A stretch of 64,000 nucleotides of DNA, from NCBI RefSeq assembly GCF_040649515.1, contig NZ_JBEZFP010000007.1:1-64000 (forward strand), written 5' to 3'. This DNA is from Yinghuangia elevatio. Lineage in GTDB: Bacteria; Actinomycetota; Actinomycetes; Streptomycetales; Streptomycetaceae. The translations under genes were made by a program, and so were the position numbers. This document shows positions 7,184 to 15,757 of this stretch, in pieces (the first letter of the stretch is position 1; each line of letters starts with the position of its first letter). The notes beneath the pieces are model-generated. The model did not search any database. It saw nothing but the letters and a program-made list of their open reading frames with translations, and was not told the DNA's origin.

Positions 7184-9121
7184 CTACTCCGGGGCCGTCG
7201 GGGCGGGCACGTCGGTGCCGGTCTTCGTCCGTCCGACCACCTGCGGCAGCGGGCCCTGCGGCGCTGTCGCCGGTACGGGAACCACGAGTTGGCGGCCTTC
7301 GGCGGTTCCGGTGACGGGTCCCGCGGCGGTCACCCCGACGATGTCCCGGCTGCCCGCCGCGACCAGGAACCACGCGCCCGTGCCGGACTGCCACCACGTG
7401 AAGCCCACGACGTCGTTGCCCGACCTGCTGCACAGCGGCGCGTCCCGCACCGCCCCAACCGTGCGCGTCGCCGCCGCGTCGGCGCCCGGTGGTGTGAAGG
7501 CGACGTTGACGGTGCCACCTCCGACCCGGTCGAAGCCGTGCAGGCACGACCACGTCGCCTCGCCGGTCGGCGCTTCCGGGAGGGCGAAGTGCGCGAACTC
7601 CCAGTTGTTGACCAGGCGGAGGCCGTGTCCGCGCAGATCGGCGAGCATGCAGGCGGTCAACGACCAGGCGTTGAGTGCCCGTTCGCTGGACGCCGCCTCG
7701 GACGGACGGCCGGTGTGGGTGAATTCTGGTGGCGGCATGTAGGTGAGGTGGGTAGCGGCCAGTCCGCCGAGGTCGGCGACCAGGTAGGGGTTGCCGTCCG
7801 CGGCGCGCGTCGCCCGCAGTTCCAGTACGCCGACTCTGGCGCAGTCCGCGACATCGAGCAACGCCGGTCCGGTCACTCCGTCCTGATCGACCGTCAGCGG
7901 ACGCGGCGAAACGCCGGGGCTGCGCAGGTCGCGGACCTGGGCCCCGGTCACCCAGGGCGCGAGCAGCAGCCGCACCCCGTCGGCGCCGCGGGTGAGGACG
8001 ACCGCCGAGGCCGAGCGCGCGTCCGAGTCGTCGGCCGCGCCGACCGCGAGGGTGCGGACCTGCCCCGCCTCGGTGTAGCGGGCGAGGCGCGTGGGGTCGG
8101 CGAGCAGGACGACCCGTTCGCCGCCGACGTCGCCCGCGAAGAGGATGCGCGGGGTGCCGACGGGTGGCCCGGGGGTGGTGCGTACCTCGGCGTGCGGGGT
8201 CAGGCCGGGGTCCGGTGTCTGCCACGCCCGCACCGCTCGGTCCGCCAGGGCCGCGTCGCCGGCCAGCGGGCCGCGCGTGCTCCAGACCGCGAAGTCGAGC
8301 CGGGTGGTCGACGCCCACGCGTCCGGCGCGACCCGCACGGGCGGCACCGACGCGGCCACCGGCGCCACCGGGGCGCCGACGGGCGCACGGTCGGGCCGCG
8401 GGTCGCCGTCGACCAGGACGACGAGTGACAGGGTCACCGCGAGCGCGGTCACGGCCGCGCCCGCGGCCGTGTGGCGCCTGCGCCGACGGCGCAGCAGGTC
8501 CGACGCGCTGACCCGGACCGTGCAGGGGTCCAGCGGCCCCGCGTCGACGAGTTCGCGGACGGGGCGCCTGGAGCCGGGTGCGGACGCGCCGGCCCGCACC
8601 GCCTCCGCGACCGCGCCCTCCGGGTCCGCGGCACCGGCGTCCGCGAGCACCGACGCCACGTGGTCGGCGGTGAGCCCGGCGGGGAAGAGCAATGCGTACG
8701 CGGCACGGCCGAGCGGCGTCAGCGCGGCGACCTCGCGCTCCACCGCGAGGGCGTCGGGGTCGGCGGTCACGGTGAAGAACCGCAGGCCCCACACCCGTGG
8801 CAGCAGGCGGCGCCGGCGGCGTCCGGCGTACCGCAGCGCGCCGCGCACGACGCGGGCGCGCAGGCCGTCCTCGTCCAGCGGCTCGGCGCCGCGGCCGGGC
8901 AGGGCGTCCTGCACGATGCCGTGGGCGGCGAGCACCCGCCCGTGGCGCCCGTCCGACGGCGGCAGGATCAGGTACGCGGTGCGCGTCAGTTCCGCATAGT
9001 GGCGGACCAGGACGGCTTCGGTCCCGCGTACCCCCGCACCACCCGGCCCCCGCACCCGTGCGCCGAAGTACGCCGCCGCGGCACGCCGCCGCCACGCGTC
9101 CCGTGCGTTCTCGCCGTCCAT
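7184..9121 (-). CDS. sigma-like N-terminal domain fused to exported domain
   Basis: A 645-residue predicted single-pass membrane protein. Residues 35-190 resemble a worn ECF sigma factor or a related cytosolic module (VLVRHYAELTRTAYLIL, then Arg-rich and Ala-rich helices). A basic stretch RRRRRR precedes one transmembrane helix at about residues 217-240 (AAVTALAVTLSLVVLV). About 400 residues then lie outside the membrane: beta-rich, with several Cys, and Trp-rich near GFTWWQSGTGAWF. Many actinobacteria carry proteins of this layout with no known role. It could sense the envelope or be a structural relic of a sigma factor. No neighbour suggests a pathway. Confidence 0.75.
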   Translation of the reverse strand: MDGENARDAWRRRAAAAYFGARVRGPGGAGVRGTEAVLVRHYAELTRTAYLILPPSDGRHGRVLAAHGIVQDALPGRGAEPLDEDGLRARVVRGALRYAGRRRRRLLPRVWGLRFFTVTADPDALAVEREVAALTPLGRAAYALLFPAGLTADHVASVLADAGAADPEGAVAEAVRAGASAPGSRRPVRELVDAGPLDPCTVRVSASDLLRRRRRRHTAAGAAVTALAVTLSLVVLVDGDPRPDRAPVGAPVAPVAASVPPVRVAPDAWASTTRLDFAVWSTRGPLAGDAALADRAVRAWQTPDPGLTPHAEVRTTPGPPVGTPRILFAGDVGGERVVLLADPTRLARYTEAGQVRTLAVGAADDSDARSASAVVLTRGADGVRLLLAPWVTGAQVRDLRSPGVSPRPLTVDQDGVTGPALLDVADCARVGVLELRATRAADGNPYLVADLGGLAATHLTYMPPPEFTHTGRPSEAASSERALNAWSLTACMLADLRGHGLRLVNNWEFAHFALPEAPTGEATWSCLHGFDRVGGGTVNVAFTPPGADAAATRTVGAVRDAPLCSRSGNDVVGFTWWQSGTGAWFLVAAGSRDIVGVTAAGPVTGTAEGRQLVVPVPATAPQGPLPQVVGRTKTGTDVPAPTAPE

Positions 9122-9322
9122 CGCTCCCGCCCCTCCACCCGCGCCGTCGTCCCCGCGGCGGATCCGGCGATCGGTTCCACCACCACGCTGGGCAACGAGC
9201 GCCGCCCGAATGGGTCACCAACGGATAGGACAATCCTGTTAGTTGGCCCGAGCGGGTGGCGTCCTCCGGGCGTCCGGGCGATTCTCCGCGGCGGCCCGCG
9301 GCGCCCCCGGCACAGTGGGCGG

Positions 9323-10069
9323 ATGACCGAGCGATCCGCGTCCCCGTCGGCCCCGAGCGGCCCGCCCGCGCGCTACGACGATCTGCGCGCACTGTTCGTC
9401 AACTGCACGCTCAAGCGCTCCCCCGAGGTGAGCAACACCCAGGGCGTCGTCGACATCAGCCGGCTCATCATGCGCAAACACGGCGTCACGGTGGACGAGT
9501 TCCGCGCGGTCGACCACGACATCGCCACCGGCGTCTGGCCGGACATGACGGGCCACGGCTGGGAGACCGACGCGTGGCCGGAGTTGTACGAGCGGGTGAT
9601 GGCCGCCGACATCCTGGTACTCGCCGGCCCCATCTGGCTGGGCGACAACAGCTCGGTCACCAAGCGGGTGATCGAACGCCTCTACGCCTGCTCCGGAGAA
9701 CTCAACGCCTCGGGCCAGTACGCCTACTACGGGCGCGTCGGCGGCTGCCTGATCACCGGGAACGAGGACGGCATCAAGCACTGCGCCGCCAACGTCCTCT
9801 ACAGCCTCCAACACCTCGGCTACACCGTCCCGCCGCAGGCCGACGCGGGCTGGATCGGCGAGGCGGGGCCCGGCCCCTCGTACCTCGACGAGGGGTCCGG
9901 CGGGCCGCAGAACGAGTTCACGAACCGCAACACGACCTTCATGACGTGGAACCTGCTGCACCTGGCCCGGCTGCTCAAGGACGCGGGCGGGATCCCGGCG
10001 TACGGCAACCAGCGCAAGGCCTGGGACGCGGGCGCGCGCTTCGACTTCGAGAACCCCGAGTACCGCTGA
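9323..10069 (+). CDS. flavodoxin-fold NAD(P)H-dependent FMN reductase-like protein
   Basis: A 248-residue protein of the flavodoxin/NADPH-dependent FMN reductase superfamily. The N-terminal strand-loop LFVNCTLKRSPEVSNTQG fits the phosphate-binding loop, and ILVLAGPIWLGDNSSVTKRVIERL is the typical isoalloxazine-side motif. Residues 130-150 (GRVGGCLITGNEDGIKH) match the third flavin loop. It probably transfers electrons from NAD(P)H to a quinone or other acceptor. The ATG at 9323 has GGGCGG just upstream. It is convergent with the response regulator at 10136. Confidence 0.85.
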   Translation: MTERSASPSAPSGPPARYDDLRALFVNCTLKRSPEVSNTQGVVDISRLIMRKHGVTVDEFRAVDHDIATGVWPDMTGHGWETDAWPELYERVMAADILVLAGPIWLGDNSSVTKRVIERLYACSGELNASGQYAYYGRVGGCLITGNEDGIKHCAANVLYSLQHLGYTVPPQADAGWIGEAGPGPSYLDEGSGGPQNEFTNRNTTFMTWNLLHLARLLKDAGGIPAYGNQRKAWDAGARFDFENPEYR

Positions 10070-10135
10070 CGCCGACAGCCCCGATACCCGGCACCTCGGC
10101 GCCCACGGGGTGCGCCGGGGCCACGACCGGCGGGT

Positions 10136-10582
10136 TCAGTCGCGCGGCGGGGACTGTTCGGGGAGCGTCGCGGTCTCCAGGAAGAACGCGTCGATGCTCC
10201 GCACCGCCCGCGCGAAGTCGTCGAGGTTCATCGGCTTGGTGACGTACGCGTTGCTGTGGTTGCGGTAGGACGCCGCCACGTCCTCCGGAGCCCCGGACGT
10301 GGTGAGCACCACAACCGGGATCGCCTTCAGCTCCTCGTCGTTCTTGAGGACGTGCAGCAGCTCGCGGCCGCTCATGCGCGGCATGTTGAGGTCGAGGACG
10401 ATCAGGTCCGGGGTCGTCGTCGAGGGATCGCGCAAATATTCCAGCGCGGCCACGCCGTCGGGCACGCGGGTGATCGCCCGGGTGTCCCGTTCACTCAGCG
10501 CTTCCTGGATCAGGACGGCATCGGCCGCGTCGTCCTCCACCAGGAGGATGTCGTAGCCGTGCCGGGCGATGAGGGGGACCAT
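10136..10582 (-). CDS. single-domain response regulator (Rcp1-like)
   Basis: A 148-residue stand-alone receiver domain. The acidic pair is in LLVEDDAADA, the phospho-acceptor Asp in VLDLNMP, the switch Thr in LTTSG and the Lys in VTKP. There is no output domain, as in the Rcp1-type regulators that pair with phytochrome-like kinases. It is very similar to the receiver at 14001, and the two flank the kinase and the receiver-phosphatase. It is divergent from the kinase gene. It likely acts as a phosphate shuttle or sink, or binds another protein. Confidence 0.9.
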   Translation of the reverse strand: MVPLIARHGYDILLVEDDAADAVLIQEALSERDTRAITRVPDGVAALEYLRDPSTTTPDLIVLDLNMPRMSGRELLHVLKNDEELKAIPVVVLTTSGAPEDVAASYRNHSNAYVTKPMNLDDFARAVRSIDAFFLETATLPEQSPPRD

Positions 10583-10683
10583 CGGATCGCTCGGGTCCTT
10601 TCAACGACGGTACTGGGCGTGCCGGGATCGTACGCGGAGTCTGGTGCCACCGGGGGGCCAACCCCCGCGGACGTACGCGCGCC

Positions 10684-10707
10684 GTTGCGGTGCGACGGCA
10701 AGGGTAG
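10684..10707 (+). promoter_or_regulatory. possible SigB-type promoter of the kinase operon
   Basis: GTTG (10684-10687) and GGGTAG (10702-10707) are separated by 14 bp, close to the actinobacterial SigB pattern GNNT-N14/16-GGGTA but with G in place of T at the fourth position. A start about 10 bp downstream would place the palindrome at 10726 in the leader. This is a weak match. Confidence 0.3.
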
Positions 10708-10725
10708 GCCCCGTGTTCAACCTCA

Positions 10726-10741
10726 GACAACAACCGTTGTC
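10726..10741. promoter_or_regulatory. palindrome GACAACAACCGTTGTC upstream of kinase
   Basis: Six-base arms GACAAC/GTTGTC flank AACC. The 14-mer CAACAACCGTTGTC recurs at 13839-13852 upstream of the second receiver gene, so it is probably a shared regulator site for both transcription units. Confidence 0.5.
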
Positions 10742-10820
10742 AGGGATGCGGGTATCGTGTGCGGCGCCGCGCAGGCGCCGCACGCCTCGACGGACAACAC
10801 GGACAGGGAGGGGCCAGCGC

Positions 10821-12548
10821 GTGAGGGGATTCCGCAGTCGCGGACGTCGGTCGTGGACGACCAGGCGCTGGCTCATGACGAGCGTCATGGCCGCGCTCAC
10901 CGTGCTGCTCGTACTCGGGGCGCTCGGCGCCTGGGTCCTGAACCGGGCCTCGGCGGTCACCGACCGGCTCACCGATCGCAGTTCGCCCGCCCTCATAGCC
11001 TCGCTGCGCCTGGAGAAGGCGCTGCTCGACCAGGAGACGGGCATACGCGGGTACGGGCTCTCCGGCCAACTGGCCTACCTCGAGCCGTACATGCGGGGCG
11101 TGGAGGAGCAGGAGTCCGTGGTCGGGGTCCTGCGGCCGCTGCTGGAGGGCGACGCCACCGGACGGGCGGATCTCGCCGCGGTCCTCGCCGCCGTGGAGCG
11201 CTGGCAGGCCGACATCGCCAGGCCGGTGGCCCGGGCGGAACCCGGTACCTTGACCGCCGCGCTGGTCGAGCGCGTCGAGGCCGGCAAACCGCAGTTCGAC
11301 GCGGTGCGCGCCGCCGCGAAGACGCAGCAGGAGCACCTGGAGCAGGCCCGCCGGACCGCGAACCGGGATCTCGACGAGGTCGAGATCCGGCGCAACGCGA
11401 TATTCGGGGCCATCGGCGTGGTCATCCTGGTACTGGCCGCGCTGGTCTTCGAGGGCCTTCGGCGCGGTGTGACGATCCCGCTCGAACGCCTGTCGGCCGA
11501 CGCGCGCAGCGTCAGCCACGGCGACTTCGACCACCCCATCGAGGCGAGCGGCCCCGCGGACCTCCAGCAACTTGCCCTGAACGTCGAGGGCATGCGCCGG
11601 CGCCTGCTCGCCGAACTCGACTTCACCCTCAGGGCGCGGGCCAAGCTGGACGAGCAGGCGGAGGATCTGCGCCGCTCCAACGCCGAACTGGAGCAGTTCG
11701 CGTACGTCGCCTCGCACGACCTCCAGGAACCGCTGCGCAAGGTGGCCAGCTTCTGCCAGCTCCTCCAGCGGCGCTACTCCGGCCAGTTGGACGAGCGCGC
11801 CGACCAGTACATCGAGTTCGCCGTGGACGGCGCCAACCGCATGCAGGCGCTCATCAACGACCTGCTGGCCTTCTCCCGCGTCGGACGCACCGACGGCGAC
11901 CACGACACGGTCGACCTGGAGCGGACGTTCGCCCGCGTCGCCGACACCATCAGCTTCGCCGTCGAGGAGAGCGGGGCGACGATCACCCACGATCCGCTCC
12001 CCACGCTCACCGCCAATCCGACACAAATGACCACGCTGTTCCAGAACCTGCTCTCCAACGCCGTCAAGTTCCGCGATCCCGAACAAGCCCCGCACGTACA
12101 CGTGTCGGTGACCCAGGATGGCGACATGTGGGACTTCGCGGTGACGGACAACGGCATCGGCATAGCCCCCGAGTACGCCGACCGCGTCTTCGTCATCTTC
12201 CAGCGGCTGCACGCCAAGGACAGCTATCCGGGCACCGGGATCGGGCTCGCGATGTGCAAGAAGATCGTGGAGTTCCACGGCGGCGAAATCGGGGTCGACC
12301 CCGGCCATTCCCCCGGGACCCGGATCACCTTCACACTGCCGGTGTCGGACGGTCCCGACGACGGGACGGACGACGAGATCGACGACGAGATCGACGAGGG
12401 GCCCCAGGCCGATCGCGACACCGGAACCGGCGCCGGGACCGGCGAGGGAGACGAGGCCGATCGTGGCACCGGAACCGGCGTCGGGAGCGAGACCGGAGTC
12501 GACACCGGGGTCGACACCGGGGACGACCGAGACGGAGGCCGGAAGTGA
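10821..12548 (+). CDS. CHASE3 sensor histidine kinase
   Basis: A 575-residue membrane kinase. It has TM1 at about residues 20-40, a CHASE3-type sensor loop (45-190) with the family segment LLDQETGIRGYGLSG, TM2 at about 195-215 and HAMP to about 270. The HisKA phospho-acceptor is His299 in YVASHDLQEPLRK, of the type paired with Rcp1-like receivers. The HATPase has NLLSNAVKF, DNGIGI and GTGIGLAMCKKI. After residue 512 an acidic tail of DDEIDDEI and repeated GTG/VDTG units is encoded by short tandem DNA repeats. The GTG start follows GGGAGGGG by 7 nt. The stop overlaps the next gene by 4 bp (GTGA), so the two are co-translated. Confidence 0.9.
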   Translation: MRGFRSRGRRSWTTRRWLMTSVMAALTVLLVLGALGAWVLNRASAVTDRLTDRSSPALIASLRLEKALLDQETGIRGYGLSGQLAYLEPYMRGVEEQESVVGVLRPLLEGDATGRADLAAVLAAVERWQADIARPVARAEPGTLTAALVERVEAGKPQFDAVRAAAKTQQEHLEQARRTANRDLDEVEIRRNAIFGAIGVVILVLAALVFEGLRRGVTIPLERLSADARSVSHGDFDHPIEASGPADLQQLALNVEGMRRRLLAELDFTLRARAKLDEQAEDLRRSNAELEQFAYVASHDLQEPLRKVASFCQLLQRRYSGQLDERADQYIEFAVDGANRMQALINDLLAFSRVGRTDGDHDTVDLERTFARVADTISFAVEESGATITHDPLPTLTANPTQMTTLFQNLLSNAVKFRDPEQAPHVHVSVTQDGDMWDFAVTDNGIGIAPEYADRVFVIFQRLHAKDSYPGTGIGLAMCKKIVEFHGGEIGVDPGHSPGTRITFTLPVSDGPDDGTDDEIDDEIDEGPQADRDTGTGAGTGEGDEADRGTGTGVGSETGVDTGVDTGDDRDGGRK

Positions 12549-13789
12549 CAGGCCCTCTGCCGGAACCCGCCAACAGGGCGGACCGGGCCGAGCGCGTGCC
12601 CGCGACCGCCGAGGCGCCGTACCGCATCCTGCTGGTCGAGGACGACCCCGGGGACGCCCTCCTCGTCGAGGAACTGCTCGCCGACACCGGGCTCGAGCCC
12701 ATCCTGCGCTGGAAGAAGACGCTCGCCGACGCGCTCACCGAGATCGGCCGGCAGGCGCCCGACGTCGTACTGCTGGACCTGCACCTGCCGGATGTCTCGG
12801 GGGTGCCCGCGGTCGGCGCGGTGCAGAACGCCTGTCCGACCGCCGCCGTCGTGGTGCTGACCGGCCTGGCCGAGTCCCGCGCCGCAACGCAGGCGGTGGC
12901 CAGCGGCGCGCAGGACTACCTCGTCAAGGGCCAGGTCGAGCCCGATCTGTTGAGCCGGGTGCTGCGGTACGCCATCCAGCGCAAGCAGGCCGAACACGCC
13001 AACGCCGAGCTGCTGGAGAACCGCATCCACGCGCAGGAGAACGCGCGCCTGGAGCGCGGCCTGCTGCCGGCCCCGCTCCTGCGCTCACCGGAGGTCGTGG
13101 TCACGAGCCGCTATCTGCCGGGTCGTCAGCGCGCGCTGCTGGGCGGCGACTTCCTGGACGTCGTGCAGACGGCGGACGGGCGCGTGCACGCGGTCATCGG
13201 CGACGTCAGCGGCCACGGTCCGGACGAGGCCGCGCTCGGCGTACTGCTGCGCATCACCTGGCGCGCGCTGACCCTCGCGGGCCATCGGGGCGTCGAACTC
13301 ATGAGCCTGCTCGAAGAGGTCCTGGTGGCGGAGCGCCCGCGCTCCGACATGTTCACCACGTGCGCGACCGTCGTCCTCGATCCCGAGACGGACCTCGCGA
13401 CGGTGACGCTGGCCGGGCACCACCCGCCGCTGCTGTGCGCCGACGGCACGGCGCGCGAGATGGACGCGGCGCTGGGCATCGCCCTCGGGATCATGCCGGG
13501 GCACGGGGTCTGGCGGCCCACCGAGTCCCATCTGCCCGGGGTCGACGCCCTGTTGCTCTACACCGACGGCCTCATCGAGGGGCACACCGGCCGGGGGCGC
13601 CGGCGGCTCGGCACGTCGGGTCTGATCGACCTGGTCAGCGGGGTCTCCGAGACCGACGCGGACGGTCTGCTGGACCACCTGGTCACCACCGCGCAGCACC
13701 TCAACGCGGGCCGTCACGCCGACGACCTCGCGGTGCTGCACCTGGCGTGGTCCGCGCCGGGGACGCTGCCCGCGCAGCGCGGACGTTGA
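12545..13789 (+). CDS. receiver-PP2C (SpoIIE-type) phosphatase
   Basis: A 414-residue protein with an N-terminal receiver domain (residues 27-145: VEDDPGDA, phospho-Asp in VLLDLHLP, Lys in DYLVKGQ), a coiled-coil linker of about 40 residues, and a C-terminal PP2C/SpoIIE phosphatase (GGDFLDVV, IGDVSGHGPDEAA, LLLYTDGLIEG, DDLAVL). Proteins of this layout (RsbU/RssB-like) dephosphorylate STAS anti-anti-sigma factors when the receiver is phosphorylated. It overlaps the kinase gene by 4 bp. The likely target is the STAS protein encoded 2.4 kb downstream. GTG start. Confidence 0.9.
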   Translation: MTGPLPEPANRADRAERVPATAEAPYRILLVEDDPGDALLVEELLADTGLEPILRWKKTLADALTEIGRQAPDVVLLDLHLPDVSGVPAVGAVQNACPTAAVVVLTGLAESRAATQAVASGAQDYLVKGQVEPDLLSRVLRYAIQRKQAEHANAELLENRIHAQENARLERGLLPAPLLRSPEVVVTSRYLPGRQRALLGGDFLDVVQTADGRVHAVIGDVSGHGPDEAALGVLLRITWRALTLAGHRGVELMSLLEEVLVAERPRSDMFTTCATVVLDPETDLATVTLAGHHPPLLCADGTAREMDAALGIALGIMPGHGVWRPTESHLPGVDALLLYTDGLIEGHTGRGRRRLGTSGLIDLVSGVSETDADGLLDHLVTTAQHLNAGRHADDLAVLHLAWSAPGTLPAQRGR

Positions 13790-13838
13790 GCGGACATCGG
13801 GCAGGGCCGGGAGGAGCCGCGGGCGGGCGTCCGCACGG

Positions 13839-13877
13839 CAACAACCGTTGTCGTACGGCGGGCACGGCGCCTAGGGT
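13839..13877 (+). promoter_or_regulatory. promoter region of second receiver gene with shared palindrome
   Basis: CAACAACCGTTGTC (13839-13852) repeats the motif at 10728-10741. Its right arm runs into TTGTCG (13848-13853), an acceptable -35. TAGGGT (13872-13877) lies 18 bp further on as a possible -10. The start codon follows about 120 bp downstream. Confidence 0.4.
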
Positions 13878-14000
13878 GGAACGGCGGGCGGAGGTTGGCG
13901 TGCCCGTGCGGATACGGTGCGTTCGCCCGTCCGCCCAGCCGGGAACGGGTCAGACCGGGTTTGTCATCCGGGCCGTTGCCTCTTGTGAGTGGAGTTCCCG

Positions 14001-14429
14001 ATGGCCGGACGACCCTTTGACATCCTCCTGGTCGAGGACGATCTCGCGGACGCGCTGCTGATCGAGGAGGCGCTGCTGCGCGGCGGCACGCCCCGGCGGA
14101 TCGCCCAGGTCTCGGACGGCGTCGAGGCGTTGGAACGCCTCAACGACCCGGACGCGCCGCGCCCCGACCTCATCCTCCTCGACCTCAACATGCCGCGGAT
14201 GAACGGGCGCGAACTGCTCCACGTCCTCAAGAACGACGAGAAGCTGAAGGTGATCCCGACTGTGGTGCTCACCACATCGGGTGCGCCGGAGGATGTGGCC
14301 GCCGCGTACCGGAATCACAGCAACGCGTACATCACCAAGCCGGTGAATCTTGACGATTTCACCCATGCGGTGCGCAGCATCGACGCGTTCTTCCTCGACA
14401 CCGCGGCGAGTCCGAATTCTCCTGAATGA
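14001..14429 (+). CDS. single-domain response regulator, paralogue of 10136
   Basis: A 142-residue receiver domain with LLVEDDLADA, phospho-Asp in LLDLNMPRM, LTTSGAPEDVAA and ITKPVNLDDF. The same C-terminal segment AVRSIDAFFL is in the receiver at 10136, so the pair arose by duplication. It has no output domain. The ATG at 14001 was chosen over the upstream GTG at 13989 because GGAG ends 6 nt before it. It lies between the receiver-phosphatase and the sigma operon and may connect the kinase to both. Confidence 0.9.
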   Translation: MAGRPFDILLVEDDLADALLIEEALLRGGTPRRIAQVSDGVEALERLNDPDAPRPDLILLDLNMPRMNGRELLHVLKNDEKLKVIPTVVLTTSGAPEDVAAAYRNHSNAYITKPVNLDDFTHAVRSIDAFFLDTAASPNSPE

Positions 14430-14494
14430 CCACCTTTGCCGGAGCCAATCCGGCGGGCCTCGGAAGTTGCCTCGGAAATTCCTGGCTTGACGGA

Positions 14495-14518
14495 GTTTCA
14501 GCTCCGCTGATTGGGTAT
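14495..14518 (+). promoter_or_regulatory. SigB-type promoter GTTT-N14-GGGTAT
   Basis: GTTT (14495-14498) and GGGTAT (14513-14518), 14 bp apart, match the Streptomyces SigB-class pattern. Transcription would start near 14525, giving a leader of about 225 nt before the sigma factor gene, and suggests positive autoregulation. The 14430-14750 gap holds this promoter, a small stem at 14538-14552 and no convincing gene. Confidence 0.65.
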
Positions 14519-14750
14519 GGCCCTGTCAGGTCGCCGAGCCCGCCGAGCGGGCGCCCGACCACCAGGGCGGTACAGGTGCCGCCCGCCAAGGCACGCGACA
14601 CGTGCCGGGGCTCGCTCGCCTGAAGAAGCCGGGCGCATAGCGAAGCCCTCACCCACGGATGTGCCGTGCGCACACTCCGGTGCCGATACCGCCTCTGCGG
14701 TGCGCCGGAACGCGCCGACCGTGGGTCTTCGGACTCTTGAGGAGCCGAAT

Positions 14751-15728
14751 ATGTCCGCGCCCACCAGCGCTGTCGCTCAGTCCACCACGCAGCACACCTC
14801 GCGGATCCCCGCCGGCACCGCCGCGCGTACCACCACGCGCGCCACCAGCCGCACGTCCACACCCGACGTCCGGAAGCTGTGCCCCGAACTGCCTTCCCGT
14901 GAAGAACTGCGCTCCCTCGACAAGACCCAGGTCCGCCAGCTGACCGAGCAGTTGCTGCGGCGGCTGCGCAGTCTGGACCACGGGTCCGAGGAGTACAGCC
15001 GCGTCCGCGGCACCGTGGTCGAGCTCAACACCGCCCTTGTGCACTACGTCGCGCGGGGATTCGCGCGGCGGCGGGCGGCGTACGACGACATCTTCCAGAC
15101 CGGGACCGTCGGCCTGCTCAAGGCCATCGACGGCTACGACGTGGACCGCGGTTCGGAGTTCGCCTCCTTCGCGCTGCCGACCATCTCCGGTGAGATCAAG
15201 CGGTTCTTCCGGGACACCTCGTGGGGCGTCCACGTGACCCGCACGCTCCAGGAGCGCTTCCTCGCCGTCACGCGCACCGTCGACCAGCTCGAACAGGACC
15301 TCGGCCGGGAGCCCACCGCGCCCGAGATCGCCGCGTGCCTCGACATGACCGTTCCCGAGGTCAACGAGGCCCGTGAGGCGTCCCGCGCCTACCTGGTCGA
15401 CTCGATCGACGCCGCACCGAGCGGCAACGACGGCTCGGGACGGGACCGCACGCCGCTCGCCGACATGCTCGGCTACGACGAGTCCGAATTCTCCCTGGTC
15501 GATTTCCGGGAGTCCGTCAAGCCGCTCCTCAGCGCGTTGCCGCAGCGCGAGAAGCGCATCCTCGAGATGCGTTTCTGGCAGGATCTGACGCAGCGTGAGA
15601 TCGGGGAGGAGCTCGGCGTGTCCCAGATGCACATTTCGCGGATCCTGAACACGACCCTGACGCGGCTGCGCCGCCAACTGGAGGCCGACGTCATGCCCCG
15701 CCCCCGCGCGCTCCACCAAGCCGCCTAG
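14751..15728 (+). CDS. RNA polymerase sigma factor, SigB/SigF/SigG subfamily
   Basis: A 325-residue stress or development sigma factor. After a Ser/Thr-rich N-terminus of about 50 residues come region 1.2/2 (ELNTALVHYVARGFARRR, DDIFQTGTVGLLKAIDGYDVDRG, FASFALPTISGEIKRFFRDTSW), region 3 (LEQDLGREPTAPEIAACL) and region 4 (RFWQDLTQREIGEELGVSQMHISRIL). The TISGEIKR and SQMHISR signatures are those of SigB/F/G. GAGGAG lies 6 nt before the ATG. It is followed by its anti-sigma, anti-anti-sigma and phosphatase genes and preceded by a SigB-type promoter, so it very likely activates its own operon. Confidence 0.95.
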   Translation: MSAPTSAVAQSTTQHTSRIPAGTAARTTTRATSRTSTPDVRKLCPELPSREELRSLDKTQVRQLTEQLLRRLRSLDHGSEEYSRVRGTVVELNTALVHYVARGFARRRAAYDDIFQTGTVGLLKAIDGYDVDRGSEFASFALPTISGEIKRFFRDTSWGVHVTRTLQERFLAVTRTVDQLEQDLGREPTAPEIAACLDMTVPEVNEAREASRAYLVDSIDAAPSGNDGSGRDRTPLADMLGYDESEFSLVDFRESVKPLLSALPQREKRILEMRFWQDLTQREIGEELGVSQMHISRILNTTLTRLRRQLEADVMPRPRALHQAA

Positions 15729-15757
15729 CCCGCGGCGCGCGAAGCCGCGGAAAGCCG

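Noticed and set aside
6942..9392. 816-codon minus-strand open frame
   Set aside because: It shadows the sigma-like membrane protein in another frame, with low-complexity Arg/Gly/Pro composition. The 645-residue frame has a membrane helix and normal composition.
10256..13789. 1177-codon open frame overlapping the kinase and phosphatase genes
   Set aside because: Its C-terminal part from 12545 is the receiver-phosphatase. The upstream part is a high-GC alternative frame of the kinase with Arg/Pro-rich composition and no domain.
14426..14623. 65-codon ORF starting at an ATGA overlap with the second receiver
   Set aside because: Its third codon positions are not GC-rich in the first half, it crosses the SigB-type promoter, and no domain is visible. 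It was treated as leader DNA.
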